Shown here: one piece after another, positions 16,803 to 24,599 of the stretch
Layout: each line of letters begins with the position of its first letter
Numbering within the stretch: the first letter of the stretch is position 1
DNA from: Acidobacteriota bacterium
GTDB lineage: Bacteria > Acidobacteriota > Blastocatellia > Pyrinomonadales > Pyrinomonadaceae
Length of the DNA stretch: 32,024 nucleotides
Reading direction: 5' to 3'
Assembly: GCA_019247455.1 (NCBI GenBank)
Contig: JAFAOW010000184.1
Coordinates: forward strand, 1 to 32,024
Program-made: the position numbers and the translations under genes
The notes under the pieces: generated by a model
What the model saw: the letters and a program-made list of their open reading frames with translations, nothing else
Databases searched by the model: none
Told to the model about the DNA's origin: nothing

Positions 16803-16883
16803 TCAAACAGGATGTACGGGATTCGCAGGATACGGGCGCGGCATTTCGCTCTTTATCATGTCCATTCGATCTATCCTGTTTGA
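16803..16883. repeat. Palindromic repeat of 9-nt 'CAGGAT' units between ATPase and permease genes
   Basis: TCAAACAGGAT (16803-16813) and its exact inverted copy ATCCTGTTTGA (16873-16883) flank the gap. The left arm continues as 9-nt units, ACAGGAT-gt, ACGGGAT-tc and GCAGGAT (16807-16831). Beyond the perfect 11 bp, the arms match at about 20 of 29 positions. The permease ATG follows 9 nt after the right arm. CAGGAT-type palindromes are familiar as dispersed repeats in other environmental genomes (from memory). Confidence 0.72.
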
Positions 16884-16892
16884 TTTCCACCT

Positions 16893-19421
16893 ATGAGATT
16901 CATTCTGAATCTGACAAAGCGCGAGATACGCTCTTCCTGGCGGCGTCTGCTGTTCTTTTTTTTATGCATCGCGTTGGGAGTGGGTTCGATCGTCTTTTTG
17001 CGGTCGCTGATCTCTAACGTCACGAAAGTTGTCGGCAACGACGCTCGCGCCCTGATGACCGCTGATGTCGATATCTCTTCAACAAATGATTTCTCACCGA
17101 CCGATGTCGCCAAGATCGAGAATGTGGTCGCTAAATTTCCCATCGTCGAGGCTCGCGATGAGGTTATTTCGACCGCGTCGATGGCGCGGCCCGTCGACCC
17201 GTCGAACCAAACTATTAAATTCGTCGAGCTGAAAGGCATCGATCCGCCCTTTCCGCTGGTCGGCAGCTTTACGCTCGCTGAGGGCCGACCATTCGATTAT
17301 AGCTTGCTCTCTGATCACGGCGCCGCCGTTGCGAGGATCGTCCTGGAAGACCTCCACGTAAATGTCGGCGACAAGCTGAAGATCGGCGAGGCCGAATTCA
17401 CGATCCGGGCCGTGTTTGACGAGGAACCGGGCGGGTCAAGCGGCTTCAGGCTCGGAGCACGCGTCTTCATTGAAAAAAAGGCTTTTGATGATGCGGGTCT
17501 TACTCGGACGACCAGCCGTGTTCGCCGCCGCATTCTGTACCGCACGAGTGACAACCCGACAGCGTTCGTAAAGGCGCTTCGCGACGAGCTAAAGGGCACG
17601 ACGATCCAGGTCAACTCATACCGGGAGCAGCAGGAGAATATGGATGAGCAGTTCGTCCGCACTGAGAATTATCTTTCGCTCACGGGTCTGCTTATTCTCG
17701 TTCTCGGCGGCGTCGGCGTTTGGAATGTCGCGCGGGCCTTTATCGAACAAAAAAGAAAAACCGTCGCGGTCCTCAAATGCCTGGGAGCCGCCGGCGGACG
17801 CATCATCACGGTCTACCTACTGCAAATGATGACCCTGGGTCTGATCGGCAGCGTTTTCGGCGTGCTGCTGGCGCAGTTCGGGATGTGGCTGGCACGATGG
17901 GAATATGCCGACGCATTACCCGCGAAAATGAGATACTCCGTCGCCCTTCAGGCATCGTGGCAGGGCATCGTCTTGGGCGTACTGATCTCACTGCTTTTTT
18001 CCGCTCTGCCCCTGATGCAGATCCGCACCATCAAGCCGAAGCTGCTGCTTCGTGACGAGAATAACGTCAGTATCAATCGCCTCGACTGGACCAAATGGCT
18101 CATCGGCGTCATCTCCATCTGCATTCTGCTCGCCCTCGCGGTCTGGCAGGCAGGCTCGGTGACCGTCGGCGCATTCTTCCTCGGCGGCTTGGCGGCGACC
18201 GGGCTTGTTCTTTTTCTGTCCTCCTGGCTGCTAACCTGGATGCTGAAGAAAGCCAAGCGCAGCAGTTCATTCTCTTTCCGACAAGCGGTCAACTCACTCT
18301 ACCGTCCCGGAAATCAAACGCGGATCATTTTGCTCGCTGTTGGGCTCGGCGCTTTCGTCGTTATCGCTGTGCAGACGATGCAGACAAATCTGGTTCGTGA
18401 ATTCGATTTCACAAAAAATCGCCGTTTGCCGAGCTTGGTCTTCGTTGATATCGGTATGACGCAGATCGATGGCGTAGTCAAAATGATCGAGCAAGGTACA
18501 GGCGAAACGCCCGAATCCGTTCCGACCGTACGCGGGCGCATCGCCGCCGTGAATGGTGTTGGATTCGATTATGACAACAAAGAGATCAGGCAAAATTCGG
18601 GCCAGATCGGGCGCGAATTCGCACTCACCTACCGGCCGAATCTCGATACAAATGAAACTGTAGTGGCCGGCCAGTGGTGGCCGACGGGCGATCCTGCGGA
18701 CGAGCTACAGGTCTCGGTCGAGGAAGGCATGTCCAAGACTCTTGGGGTTACGGCGGGCGACTCGATAACGTTCGACATTTCGGGGCGCAAGATCACTGCC
18801 CGAGTTTTGAGTATTCGCAAGATCGATGTCAAAAATGCCAGGACTGCGTTCGTGTTTGTCTTTCGGCCGGGGACGCTCGAAAAGGCTCCCCAGAGCTTCG
18901 CCGCGACAGTACTGAATCACGTGCCCGCGACCGACCGCCAGCGGCTGCAGCGTGATATCCTCGAACAGTATCCGAATGTCCAGATCTTTGACGTCGCCGA
19001 TATCGTCGAAACGATCAACAGGCTCGTCAGGAACTTCGTGATCGCGGTGTCGTTTGTAGGGAGCTTTGTCCTGCTGAGCGGGATTCTTATCCTGATAGGC
19101 TCAGTTGCCCTCACAAAAACGCAGCGTATCTATGAGAACGCCATCTTAAAAACGCTGGGCGCGAACCGCCGCACTCTTGCCACCATTCTGTTGACCGAAT
19201 ACGGCCTCCTAGGGCTTATCGCCGGCCTCATCGCGACTAGCTTCGCCGTTACTCTTTCGTACCTCGTGTGCCGTTATCTGATGAATATTGACTGGGAATT
19301 CAATTGGATGATCTCACTGCTCGGAGTGTGCATGACCACAGCCCTTGTGACGATCGTCGGCGCGGCTGCGAGTTTCGACGTGCTCTTCAGGAAGCCTCTC
19401 GCAACGCTCCGGTCGCAGTAG
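16893..19421 (+). CDS. ybbP: ABC transporter permease with two FtsX domains, YbbP-like
   Basis: This 842-residue inner-membrane protein starts at MRFILNLTKREIRSSWRR, with the first TM near 20-40. A periplasmic domain follows (about 45-260). A first FtsX module (about 265-390) carries the coupling motif EQKRKTVAVLKCLGAAG. A middle TM pair (about 405-455) is followed by a second N-terminal-type helix (about 480-500, GNQTRIILLAVGLGAFVVIAV) and a second periplasmic domain (about 510-700). The final FtsX module (about 710-842) contains TQRIYENAILKTLGANR. Ten or so TM helices and this double layout fit YbbP, whose E. coli form is about 800 residues. With the ATPase and esterase it should form a machine extracting hydrophobic molecules; the substrate is not established. 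Its stop abuts the next convergent stop with no spacer. Confidence 0.9.
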   Translation: MRFILNLTKREIRSSWRRLLFFFLCIALGVGSIVFLRSLISNVTKVVGNDARALMTADVDISSTNDFSPTDVAKIENVVAKFPIVEARDEVISTASMARPVDPSNQTIKFVELKGIDPPFPLVGSFTLAEGRPFDYSLLSDHGAAVARIVLEDLHVNVGDKLKIGEAEFTIRAVFDEEPGGSSGFRLGARVFIEKKAFDDAGLTRTTSRVRRRILYRTSDNPTAFVKALRDELKGTTIQVNSYREQQENMDEQFVRTENYLSLTGLLILVLGGVGVWNVARAFIEQKRKTVAVLKCLGAAGGRIITVYLLQMMTLGLIGSVFGVLLAQFGMWLARWEYADALPAKMRYSVALQASWQGIVLGVLISLLFSALPLMQIRTIKPKLLLRDENNVSINRLDWTKWLIGVISICILLALAVWQAGSVTVGAFFLGGLAATGLVLFLSSWLLTWMLKKAKRSSSFSFRQAVNSLYRPGNQTRIILLAVGLGAFVVIAVQTMQTNLVREFDFTKNRRLPSLVFVDIGMTQIDGVVKMIEQGTGETPESVPTVRGRIAAVNGVGFDYDNKEIRQNSGQIGREFALTYRPNLDTNETVVAGQWWPTGDPADELQVSVEEGMSKTLGVTAGDSITFDISGRKITARVLSIRKIDVKNARTAFVFVFRPGTLEKAPQSFAATVLNHVPATDRQRLQRDILEQYPNVQIFDVADIVETINRLVRNFVIAVSFVGSFVLLSGILILIGSVALTKTQRIYENAILKTLGANRRTLATILLTEYGLLGLIAGLIATSFAVTLSYLVCRYLMNIDWEFNWMISLLGVCMTTALVTIVGAAASFDVLFRKPLATLRSQ

Positions 19422-20705
19422 TCAAGCAGACTGGAAGGGATGTTCCGAGAGTACCGCCCGCAGCGAAACCTGCCCGAAGAGAGTTTCAAGATAGGCACCG
19501 AAACGGTGGAGCAGCGGGACGAGGTCCTTCGAATCGCGCGTAAGCAATATTTCCTCAATGAACCGTTCTACCGTTTCCGTATCCTTATAAAACAGATATC
19601 TGACCGGACCGGATGAGAAGTCGATAAGTGCGGCCTGGATCGATTCGAGTTCTTTTTTCTCAGGCGCAGCCTCTGCGGCCCGCACCGCCTCGATCATCCG
19701 CCATAGTTCGCCCCTCAACACTACCGAGCGCTCAAGTTTGATATGAAAATTTGGGAAGAGGGAGAATACGTCGGACTCCCCATCGATAAGCCGAGCAAAG
19801 TCCGCCAGCATGTGCTGAAACCCCTCATTCAGGAGCGAATAGGCGGTCTCCATTCGGGCGTAGACGGTGGGGGCGGGCCGAACTTCGCTGAGTCCCGCGA
19901 GTTCTTGCGAGAATACTTTTTTCAATTCTATAGCCGCAGTGTAGGCAGCTGCATCGAGCGCGGAAGCCAGTTCGGCCCCCTCGCCCTCTAAGCAGGCAAG
20001 TCGGCGTTCGATTGACCGGGTCAGATCCGCGACCTGGTCGTTTACCGATGCGAATATTACCAGCGAAGCTTTTACGGGCTCGTCCTGATCGAGTAGAACA
20101 CCGATCACGCTCAGCCACTTTAGTATCTTCCCAAAATACGGCAGAAAATAAGCGAGCTCCTTCATCTCCTTGCTTAGCTTCGAGCTGCCGTGCGTGAGCG
20201 AAAGCAGCGCGTCGGGAAGGTAATTCTCACCCGCTGCTTCAGCGATCCCGACTATTTGCCTTGACGCTTCGCATGATTCAAATCGTTCGCAAAGCGTTTG
20301 AGCCCATGCTTGCCACTCAAGGGGTTTGAGCGAACCGCCGCGAATGATGGCGTCTCCCGCCAACGCGGCCTCCCGCAGGGTGAAAGCATGTGCCCGCAGC
20401 TTAGCAATAGTTAGCCCTGACGGAATCGTGTTGCGGCCAAGTGTCGCTTCGCTGGTCAGTCTCGCATTTAATAGCACACAACGCTGCAGCGCAGAACGAG
20501 CAACTTGAAATTCTTTTATCGCTTCGCCATTCTTGGAGCTTCGCGGGGAATGAAGATAGCTCTGCAGTCCAGACAACCAGATGCCCAACTCCTCGATGGT
20601 GCCCTCAGCGTCGAAAGAGTCTGGTGTCTGCGGCCGCGCGGCATTTTGCTCCAGCGGGTCGACGGACAGAACATCAACTTCGTTTTCGAGAACTATAGAC
20701 GCCAA
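19422..20705 (-). CDS. Hypothetical helical cytoplasmic protein
   Basis: This 427-residue protein belongs to no family I recognise. There is no signal peptide or TM segment. The sequence is mostly predicted helix, rich in Leu, Ala and Glu with little Gly, and has heptad-like stretches. The N-terminal 35 residues are acidic and probably disordered. A helical region (about 35-120) resembles a bundle, and another (about 270-430) ends in ETLFGQVSLRAVLSEHPF. No metal-binding or nucleotide-binding motif is visible. It is divergent from rdgB and shares no operon with the permease, whose stop codon directly touches its own. A promoter-like pair lies upstream. Length and codon use look normal for the region, which supports a real gene. 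Confidence 0.75.
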   Translation of the reverse strand: MASIVLENEVDVLSVDPLEQNAARPQTPDSFDAEGTIEELGIWLSGLQSYLHSPRSSKNGEAIKEFQVARSALQRCVLLNARLTSEATLGRNTIPSGLTIAKLRAHAFTLREAALAGDAIIRGGSLKPLEWQAWAQTLCERFESCEASRQIVGIAEAAGENYLPDALLSLTHGSSKLSKEMKELAYFLPYFGKILKWLSVIGVLLDQDEPVKASLVIFASVNDQVADLTRSIERRLACLEGEGAELASALDAAAYTAAIELKKVFSQELAGLSEVRPAPTVYARMETAYSLLNEGFQHMLADFARLIDGESDVFSLFPNFHIKLERSVVLRGELWRMIEAVRAAEAAPEKKELESIQAALIDFSSGPVRYLFYKDTETVERFIEEILLTRDSKDLVPLLHRFGAYLETLFGQVSLRAVLSEHPFQSA

Positions 20706-20771
20706 TTTGTGATTCCTCTTACCGGGAAGTGCTCAAGACGGGGAGCGGCCAAAGCGACAGCCGCTATCTAA

Positions 20772-20801
20772 TTTATACCTTTATTTGCTACAGTTTGGCA
20801 A
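20772..20801 (-). promoter_or_regulatory. Putative promoter of the 427-residue unknown gene
   Basis: On the minus strand, TTGCCA (20801-20796), an 18-nt spacer and TATAAA (20777-20772) match a sigma70 pattern. The leader to the ATG at 20705 would be about 60 nt. It lies just before the rdgB start on the other strand. Confidence 0.45.
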
Positions 20802-20806
20802 TCAAA

Positions 20807-21424
20807 ATGTCATTTTCGGGCAACAAGCTGCTCATCGGAACGCATAACCAAGGGAAGGTACGCGAGCTTCAAGGAATGCTCGGATCGCTGGCTCTGGAAG
20901 TCTATTCCCTTGCGCATTTTCCCCAGATCGGTGAAGTCGACGAGACCGGTACAACCTTCGCCGAAAACGCCCGCCTCAAGGCCGTTGCATATGCCGCTAA
21001 GTCCGGGTTAGTAACGCTAGCCGACGATTCGGGCCTCGAGGTCACGGCCTTGCATGGGCGCCCCGGGGTGCAGTCAGCCCGCTACGGTGGAGATAATTCA
21101 GAATTTTCACAAAAGATCGCGATGCTTCTTGACGAGATAAGAGCTGCCGACGACGGACGAGAGGCACGCTTTGTTTGTTCGATCGCTGTCGCTTCACCTA
21201 AGGGTGACCTACTCGCCCAAGTTGAAGGCGTTTGTAACGGTATGATCGAGAATGAGCCTCGCGGCGGCCATGGTTTCGGCTACGACCCGGTCTTTGTTCC
21301 GAACATGTCCGATAGGACCTTTGGCGAAATGTCGGATGAGGAAAAGGCGCAAATCAGCCACAGGGCAAACGCTTTTTCGCAAATAATCCCGTTTTTACGG
21401 GATTTTTATGGGGTTTCGACTTGA
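20807..21424 (+). CDS. rdgB: XTP/dITP diphosphatase (Ham1/RdgB family)
   Basis: This 205-residue cytoplasmic house-cleaning enzyme removes dITP, dUTP-like XTP and other deaminated purine triphosphates from the nucleotide pool. I chose the ATG at 20807 because the family starts close to the strand LLIGTHNQGK (THN-x2-K, 13-18). Other signatures are LADDSGLEV, PGVQSARYGG, GHGFGYDPVF and the C-terminal SHRANA. The more upstream in-frame start gives 26 residues of no family similarity. No Shine-Dalgarno is visible. The last codons fold as a terminator-like hairpin, and the TTGACG box of the tRNA promoter overlaps the stop. It is convergent with nothing; tRNA-Pro and HU follow on the same strand. 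Confidence 0.95.
   Translation: MSFSGNKLLIGTHNQGKVRELQGMLGSLALEVYSLAHFPQIGEVDETGTTFAENARLKAVAYAAKSGLVTLADDSGLEVTALHGRPGVQSARYGGDNSEFSQKIAMLLDEIRAADDGREARFVCSIAVASPKGDLLAQVEGVCNGMIENEPRGGHGFGYDPVFVPNMSDRTFGEMSDEEKAQISHRANAFSQIIPFLRDFYGVST
21385..21407 (+). terminator. Terminator-like hairpin inside the end of rdgB
   Basis: The stem AATCCCGT/ACGGGATT (21385-21392 and 21397-21404) has a TTTT loop and runs into TTT. It lies within the last 14 codons of rdgB, so coding sequence and terminator would be shared. The T-tract is short (five T counting the stem end), so strength is uncertain. Confidence 0.5.
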
Positions 21425-21449
21425 CGCGGCGCGCTTTCACGCTTAATAT
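21421..21449 (+). promoter_or_regulatory. Promoter of tRNA-Pro
   Basis: TTGACG (21421-21426), 17 nt and TAATAT (21444-21449) form the best sigma70 match in the window. The start would be near 21456, with tRNA position 1 at 21489. The -35 box overlaps the rdgB stop codon (21422-21424). Confidence 0.65.
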
Positions 21450-21488
21450 TCGACACTTGGAAACCGTTTCCGTTAGTGAAACAGAACC

Positions 21489-21565
21489 CGGGGCGTAGCA
21501 CAGCCTGGTAGTGCGCACGGTTTGGGACCGTGAGGCCGCAAGTTCGAATCTTGCCGCCCCGACCA
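21489..21565 (+). tRNA. tRNA-Pro (anticodon TGG)
   Basis: This is a 77-nt tRNA with encoded CCA. The acceptor stem CGGGGCG (21489-21495) pairs with CGCCCCG (21555-21561). It has a D-loop with CAGCCTGGTAG, an anticodon stem CACGG/CCGTG with loop TTTGGGA and so anticodon TGG, and a T-arm with GTTCGAATC. The C1-G72 pair and G37 after TGG are standard for bacterial tRNA-Pro. The discriminator is A and the 3' end GACCA. It reads CCA codons and probably other CCN codons. A seven-base inverted repeat (GACCAGC 21561-21567 and GCTGGTC 21580-21586) lets the trailer pair over the 3' end before processing. No terminator is visible between it and the HU gene, so the two may be cotranscribed. Confidence 0.97.
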
Positions 21566-21677
21566 GCAATGCTGCACAAGCTGGTCGCCTTGTACCCTCG
21601 AATCCGTCGAACTTTCGCGGACACGTTCACTTAGGAAGATTTAATAAACACTACCCAATTTGGAGGCTAATTTAATT

Positions 21678-21959
21678 ATGGCTCGTATGACTCAATCGGA
21701 GATTATCGGCACGTTGGCGGATTCCTGCGGATGCAAGAAATCGGATGTCAAAGCAATGTTTGACGCCCTTGCGGACCTCGCAACAAAGGAAGTAAAGACG
21801 AATGGCGAGTTTACCGTCCCCGGCTTCGGCAAACTGAAGAAGACGCACCGCAAGGCTCGCGAAGGCCGTAATCCCGCCACCGGCGCTGTCATTCAGATCC
21901 CCGCAAAGACCACTGTCAAATTCTCGATCGGCAAATCGATGAAGGACGCGGTCAGCTAA
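21678..21959 (+). CDS. HU-family DNA-binding protein
   Basis: This is a 93-residue histone-like protein. I chose the ATG at 21678 because it gives a normal HU N-terminus (MARMTQSEIIGTLAD) and has GGAGG 11 nt upstream. The helical dimer base is followed by GEFTVPGFGKLKKTHRKA and the DNA-gripping arm GRNPATGAVIQIPAKTTVKF, which carries the R-N-P tip that intercalates at DNA kinks. The protein should bend and compact DNA as a dimer; HU and IHF cannot be separated from sequence alone. A strong terminator follows the stop. The protein has two Cys in the early helical part (CGC), which is unusual for HU. Confidence 0.93.
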   Translation: MARMTQSEIIGTLADSCGCKKSDVKAMFDALADLATKEVKTNGEFTVPGFGKLKKTHRKAREGRNPATGAVIQIPAKTTVKFSIGKSMKDAVS

Positions 21960-21991
21960 GCTATACAGCATATTGTGAGGTGACTCACTGG

Positions 21992-22026
21992 GACCGGCAT
22001 ACCTTGTGGTTTTGCCGGTCTTTTTT
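21992..22026 (+). terminator. Rho-independent terminator after the HU gene
   Basis: The stem GACCGGCA/TGCCGGTC (8 bp; 21992-21999 and 22013-22020) contains a further ACC-TTGT-GGT helix and is followed by six T (22021-22026). It is a strong intrinsic terminator 33 nt after the stop. Confidence 0.85.
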
Positions 22027-22257
22027 CATCGTCCGAAAAAAAATGGTGACAAAACAAATGGCCTCTGTTACCATAATATTACAGTTGAATCGACGCCCTC
22101 AGTACCTATTCGGCAGCCGAATGCTGGACGAGTTCTCAACTTACTTTACCCGGCTCCGCGTTATGTTTCATGCGGGATCCGGCAATGATTTGCTCATTGG
22201 AGCAGGTCAAAGCTGTACCGATTAAGGGGCAGAATTTGAAACAAAGGAGAATATAAA
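22027..22257 (+). other. Hairpin-rich leader of the 82-residue gene
   Basis: The 231 nt between the HU terminator and the next GTG carry no ORF that looks real. GTGACA (22046-22051), 17 nt and TACCAT (22069-22074) could be a weak promoter. Downstream are a perfect 15-nt palindrome ATTCGGC-A-GCCGAAT (22108-22122), a longer imperfect hairpin (22150-22182, CCGGCTCC paired with GGATCCGG) and TGCTC-ATTG-GAGCA (22191-22204). AAAGGAGA sits about 9 nt before the GTG. It does not match a riboswitch class I know. Confidence 0.45.
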
Positions 22258-22506
22258 GTGGCAGCAGCTAGACCCATGACCTTGCAGGACAGAGTTCTGC
22301 AGATCGACCATATACAGGCACGCCGGTTCTCAAAATTAACTGGTGACGCCGTCGAGATCGCCGCCGAAGGAATTATTCGCCATCTGAGGGCTTGTTCCCG
22401 GATGGACGTGAATCCCGACGCTTCAGCGGTTCGCGAGATCATTGATGATGCTCTCAACGGAAGGCGGGTATTCGCAGAAACGTCGAATGACCTGCTGGCC
22501 GCGTAA
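22258..22506 (+). CDS. Hypothetical 82-residue protein
   Basis: This gene starts at GTG after a good AAAGGAGA site and encodes 82 residues: a basic/polar start (MAAARPMTLQDRVLQ), then helix-rich sequence (IDHIQARRFSKLTGDAVEIAA), an HLRACSRMD turn and a final amphipathic part with REIIDDALNGRR. It has no signal peptide, TM helix or recognised motif. One Cys is present. The gene is flanked by a structured leader and its own strong terminator, which makes it an independent transcript and argues that it is real. A small nucleic-acid-binding or regulatory protein would fit the charge pattern, but this is a guess and no family can be named. Confidence 0.7.
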   Translation: MAAARPMTLQDRVLQIDHIQARRFSKLTGDAVEIAAEGIIRHLRACSRMDVNPDASAVREIIDDALNGRRVFAETSNDLLAA

Positions 22507-22539
22507 TAGCAGTACTTATTATTTTAGTAATACCGGTTC

Positions 22540-22565
22540 GCCCCGCATCGATGCGGGGCTTTTTT
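22540..22565 (+). terminator. Terminator after the 82-residue gene
   Basis: A perfect GC-rich stem GCCCCGCATC/GATGCGGGGC (22540-22559) with six T (22560-22565) lies 33 nt after the stop. The centre closes without unpaired bases, so the real loop would be about four nt. Its T-tract overlaps the stop of the convergent membrane-protein gene. Confidence 0.88.
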
Positions 22566-24375
22566 ATGACCGGAGCCTCAGGCGGTATATACGATACTTC
22601 CCGATCTCCTCGCCTTCCACGCGTTCGTACCACTTGTCTATAACATCGAGACGCTGATCGTTATCAACCCGGATCTTCATAAAGTCGAGCTTAATAGCCC
22701 CTTCCGATCTCGGGTCGAAATTCTTAATGTACGAGTCGTAGGCCTCAGCTGCCGCATCGATCTCGCGATAGGTCAGCGGCTTATAGTCGGCGTTCAGCCG
22801 ATCTGTATGCCGCCCCCAGCCGAAAAGGGCTATGATCGAGACAAAATCACCATGTTTCATCCGATCGGCGAGTTCCTGCTTCGTAACTCCCTCATAAAAC
22901 AAAAGCTGGTAGTATCTCTGCCTACTCTCCTCAGTGGTCTGTCCGGCAAACATCTCCTGGTGCCTGGCCCAAAGTACTGCGACCGGGGCCACCGTGGGCA
23001 GATCATCGGCTTCCATAACGTCGAGGTCTAACACGACGCGCTTATGAATGTTGGGATCCCCGCTAACCATCTCTGTCAGCCTTCGGGCTGTTGGCAGGGC
23101 TTCGTCGCGCGAAACATTAACGTCATCCAGAACCCGGACCGTGTAGTAGCACTCAATGAACCCCCAGAAGGCTGCGACGAATGCTAAACCGGCGGAAAGA
23201 GCGAGGACCCCCTTGAACCGCTTTTCGAACGCCGACCGTAGATAGATCCCCAAGGTCAAAACGAGTGCCAGTCCCGCTACATAGTTCCCGATGAAAACCT
23301 GGTAGTGGATAGGCTGCAAAGACTGCCCCGTGATCACCTGCTGGTTGAAAACCACGATGACCGATAGTGCCAAAGCCCCTGTGAAAATAACCTGCTTATC
23401 AGCGAGAAATGCTTCTTTTAGTACGATTGCCGCCCCCAGCGCTGCCAGCACACAAAATGCGATGATTTCCGGCACTCTTGTCAGATCAGGAGCATGTGTT
23501 ACCACCAGCAGCTGAATATCATCCATCGAATGCGAGCGCCTTGAAAGCAAATATGCGTAGGGAATGAGAGCTGCGAGCGCCCCGGCGGCTACGAAGGCGA
23601 GCGAACGAATATTGCTCCAGACACCTACAGGCCTTACAGCCAATAGAATAAAGCCTAGACAGGCCAGCCACGCTGCAGCCGTGGTCCAAACGTAGAAATA
23701 AGAGAAAACCGCATAGGCAAAACAGGCGATAGCGAACCCGGGAATAAGCCACCTGGATCGGCCGATCCGTGTTACCTCGTCATTTCTCGAGATCATCTTC
23801 CATACAAGGCCGACAAGCCAAAAAAACGCCGGAAAGGCCATTGCGGGGATGTACCTTCGAAATCCAGGGAAATAAGGATAAGAGAATCCGTCGAAAAAGA
23901 TCTCACTTACAGCCCCTTCGCCAGCGAATAAAGCTCCGCCCGCAAGCACAACCAGGCTGCCGGCCATCGCGTACCAGTTGTCCCGGAACATCATTCCGAT
24001 CAGCCAAAAAATCGCCACCGCTGTCAGGAATGCCGCGATGATTCCTGACAAGGTCATCGCCCACGGCGTACCGATCCCCAAGATCCTCGCCGGGATCGCT
24101 ATGTTGTAGGGAGCGGCAAACTGAATAGAGAACAATGACTCTTGCTGCGGGTCTTCACCGGAATCATCGCGGCCCGTGTAGGGATTGTTCTTACGCGGCC
24201 GCCCATCCATCAACGCTCTAACATAGGACGCGTAGGCGACCTCGTCGATGTCATTGTAGGCATAATTGCCGTTCCATTCGGAACCCCGGTTATAGAGGAG
24301 CTTCGCTTGAGGTGCGAAAGAGTAAATGGCAAGAAAAATACCTGCGATGATACCGAACCGCCATTTTATTTTCAT
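22564..24375 (-). CDS. Polytopic membrane protein, GT-C glycosyltransferase-like
   Basis: This is a 603-residue inner-membrane protein. The first TM is at about 8-22, followed by a long extracytoplasmic loop (about 25-90) with YNDIDEVAYASYVRALMDGR. An Asp/Glu pair in the first loop is the hallmark of GT-C enzymes. Some ten hydrophobic segments follow to about 405, with a long extracytoplasmic C-terminal domain (about 415-603). That domain contains VLWARHQEMFAGQTTEESRQ and ends in basic strands. The family is not clear to me; the layout fits a membrane glycosyltransferase or an uncharacterised GT-C relative. The gene stands alone: its end overlaps a terminator T-tract, and the gap upstream separates it from a divergent secreted protein. 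No good ribosome binding site is visible. Confidence 0.75.
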   Translation of the reverse strand: MKIKWRFGIIAGIFLAIYSFAPQAKLLYNRGSEWNGNYAYNDIDEVAYASYVRALMDGRPRKNNPYTGRDDSGEDPQQESLFSIQFAAPYNIAIPARILGIGTPWAMTLSGIIAAFLTAVAIFWLIGMMFRDNWYAMAGSLVVLAGGALFAGEGAVSEIFFDGFSYPYFPGFRRYIPAMAFPAFFWLVGLVWKMISRNDEVTRIGRSRWLIPGFAIACFAYAVFSYFYVWTTAAAWLACLGFILLAVRPVGVWSNIRSLAFVAAGALAALIPYAYLLSRRSHSMDDIQLLVVTHAPDLTRVPEIIAFCVLAALGAAIVLKEAFLADKQVIFTGALALSVIVVFNQQVITGQSLQPIHYQVFIGNYVAGLALVLTLGIYLRSAFEKRFKGVLALSAGLAFVAAFWGFIECYYTVRVLDDVNVSRDEALPTARRLTEMVSGDPNIHKRVVLDLDVMEADDLPTVAPVAVLWARHQEMFAGQTTEESRQRYYQLLFYEGVTKQELADRMKHGDFVSIIALFGWGRHTDRLNADYKPLTYREIDAAAEAYDSYIKNFDPRSEGAIKLDFMKIRVDNDQRLDVIDKWYERVEGEEIGKYRIYRLRLRS

Positions 24376-24599
24376 AGAAAGAATTGACAGAGTAGCACAG
24401 AGAAATCAGATACGGGCGATATGGCTCGGAATGACATTCACGGGCATCCTAAATAAACAACAAGGCGTCCCATTATTGGTCAGCAAAAAAATATTCCGCA
24501 GTGCTCCCGCCCCGGCCTTGGGAATATCATGTCGCTCATTTGACCATCCCCCTTGGCGAGCCCTCTGAACTAACTGGATTTTTTTATAGGAGGATAACA
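24376..24599. other. Divergent 224-nt gap with an inverted repeat
   Basis: The gap has ATATTCC (24491-24497) and its inverted copy GGAATAT (24521-24527), 23 nt apart, which could be an operator or a weak hairpin. No convincing promoter pair is visible for either direction. TTGACA occurs at 24385-24390 but has no well-placed -10. TAGGAGGA, an excellent Shine-Dalgarno, lies just before the ATG at 24600. Confidence 0.35.

Noticed and set aside
15264-16883. CRISPR array
   Set aside because: The short tandem units of 7-9 nt have no spacers of CRISPR length and no cas genes are near; they form palindromes.
21561-21586. Terminator after tRNA-Pro
   Set aside because: The inverted repeat includes the tRNA 3' end and lacks a T-tract.
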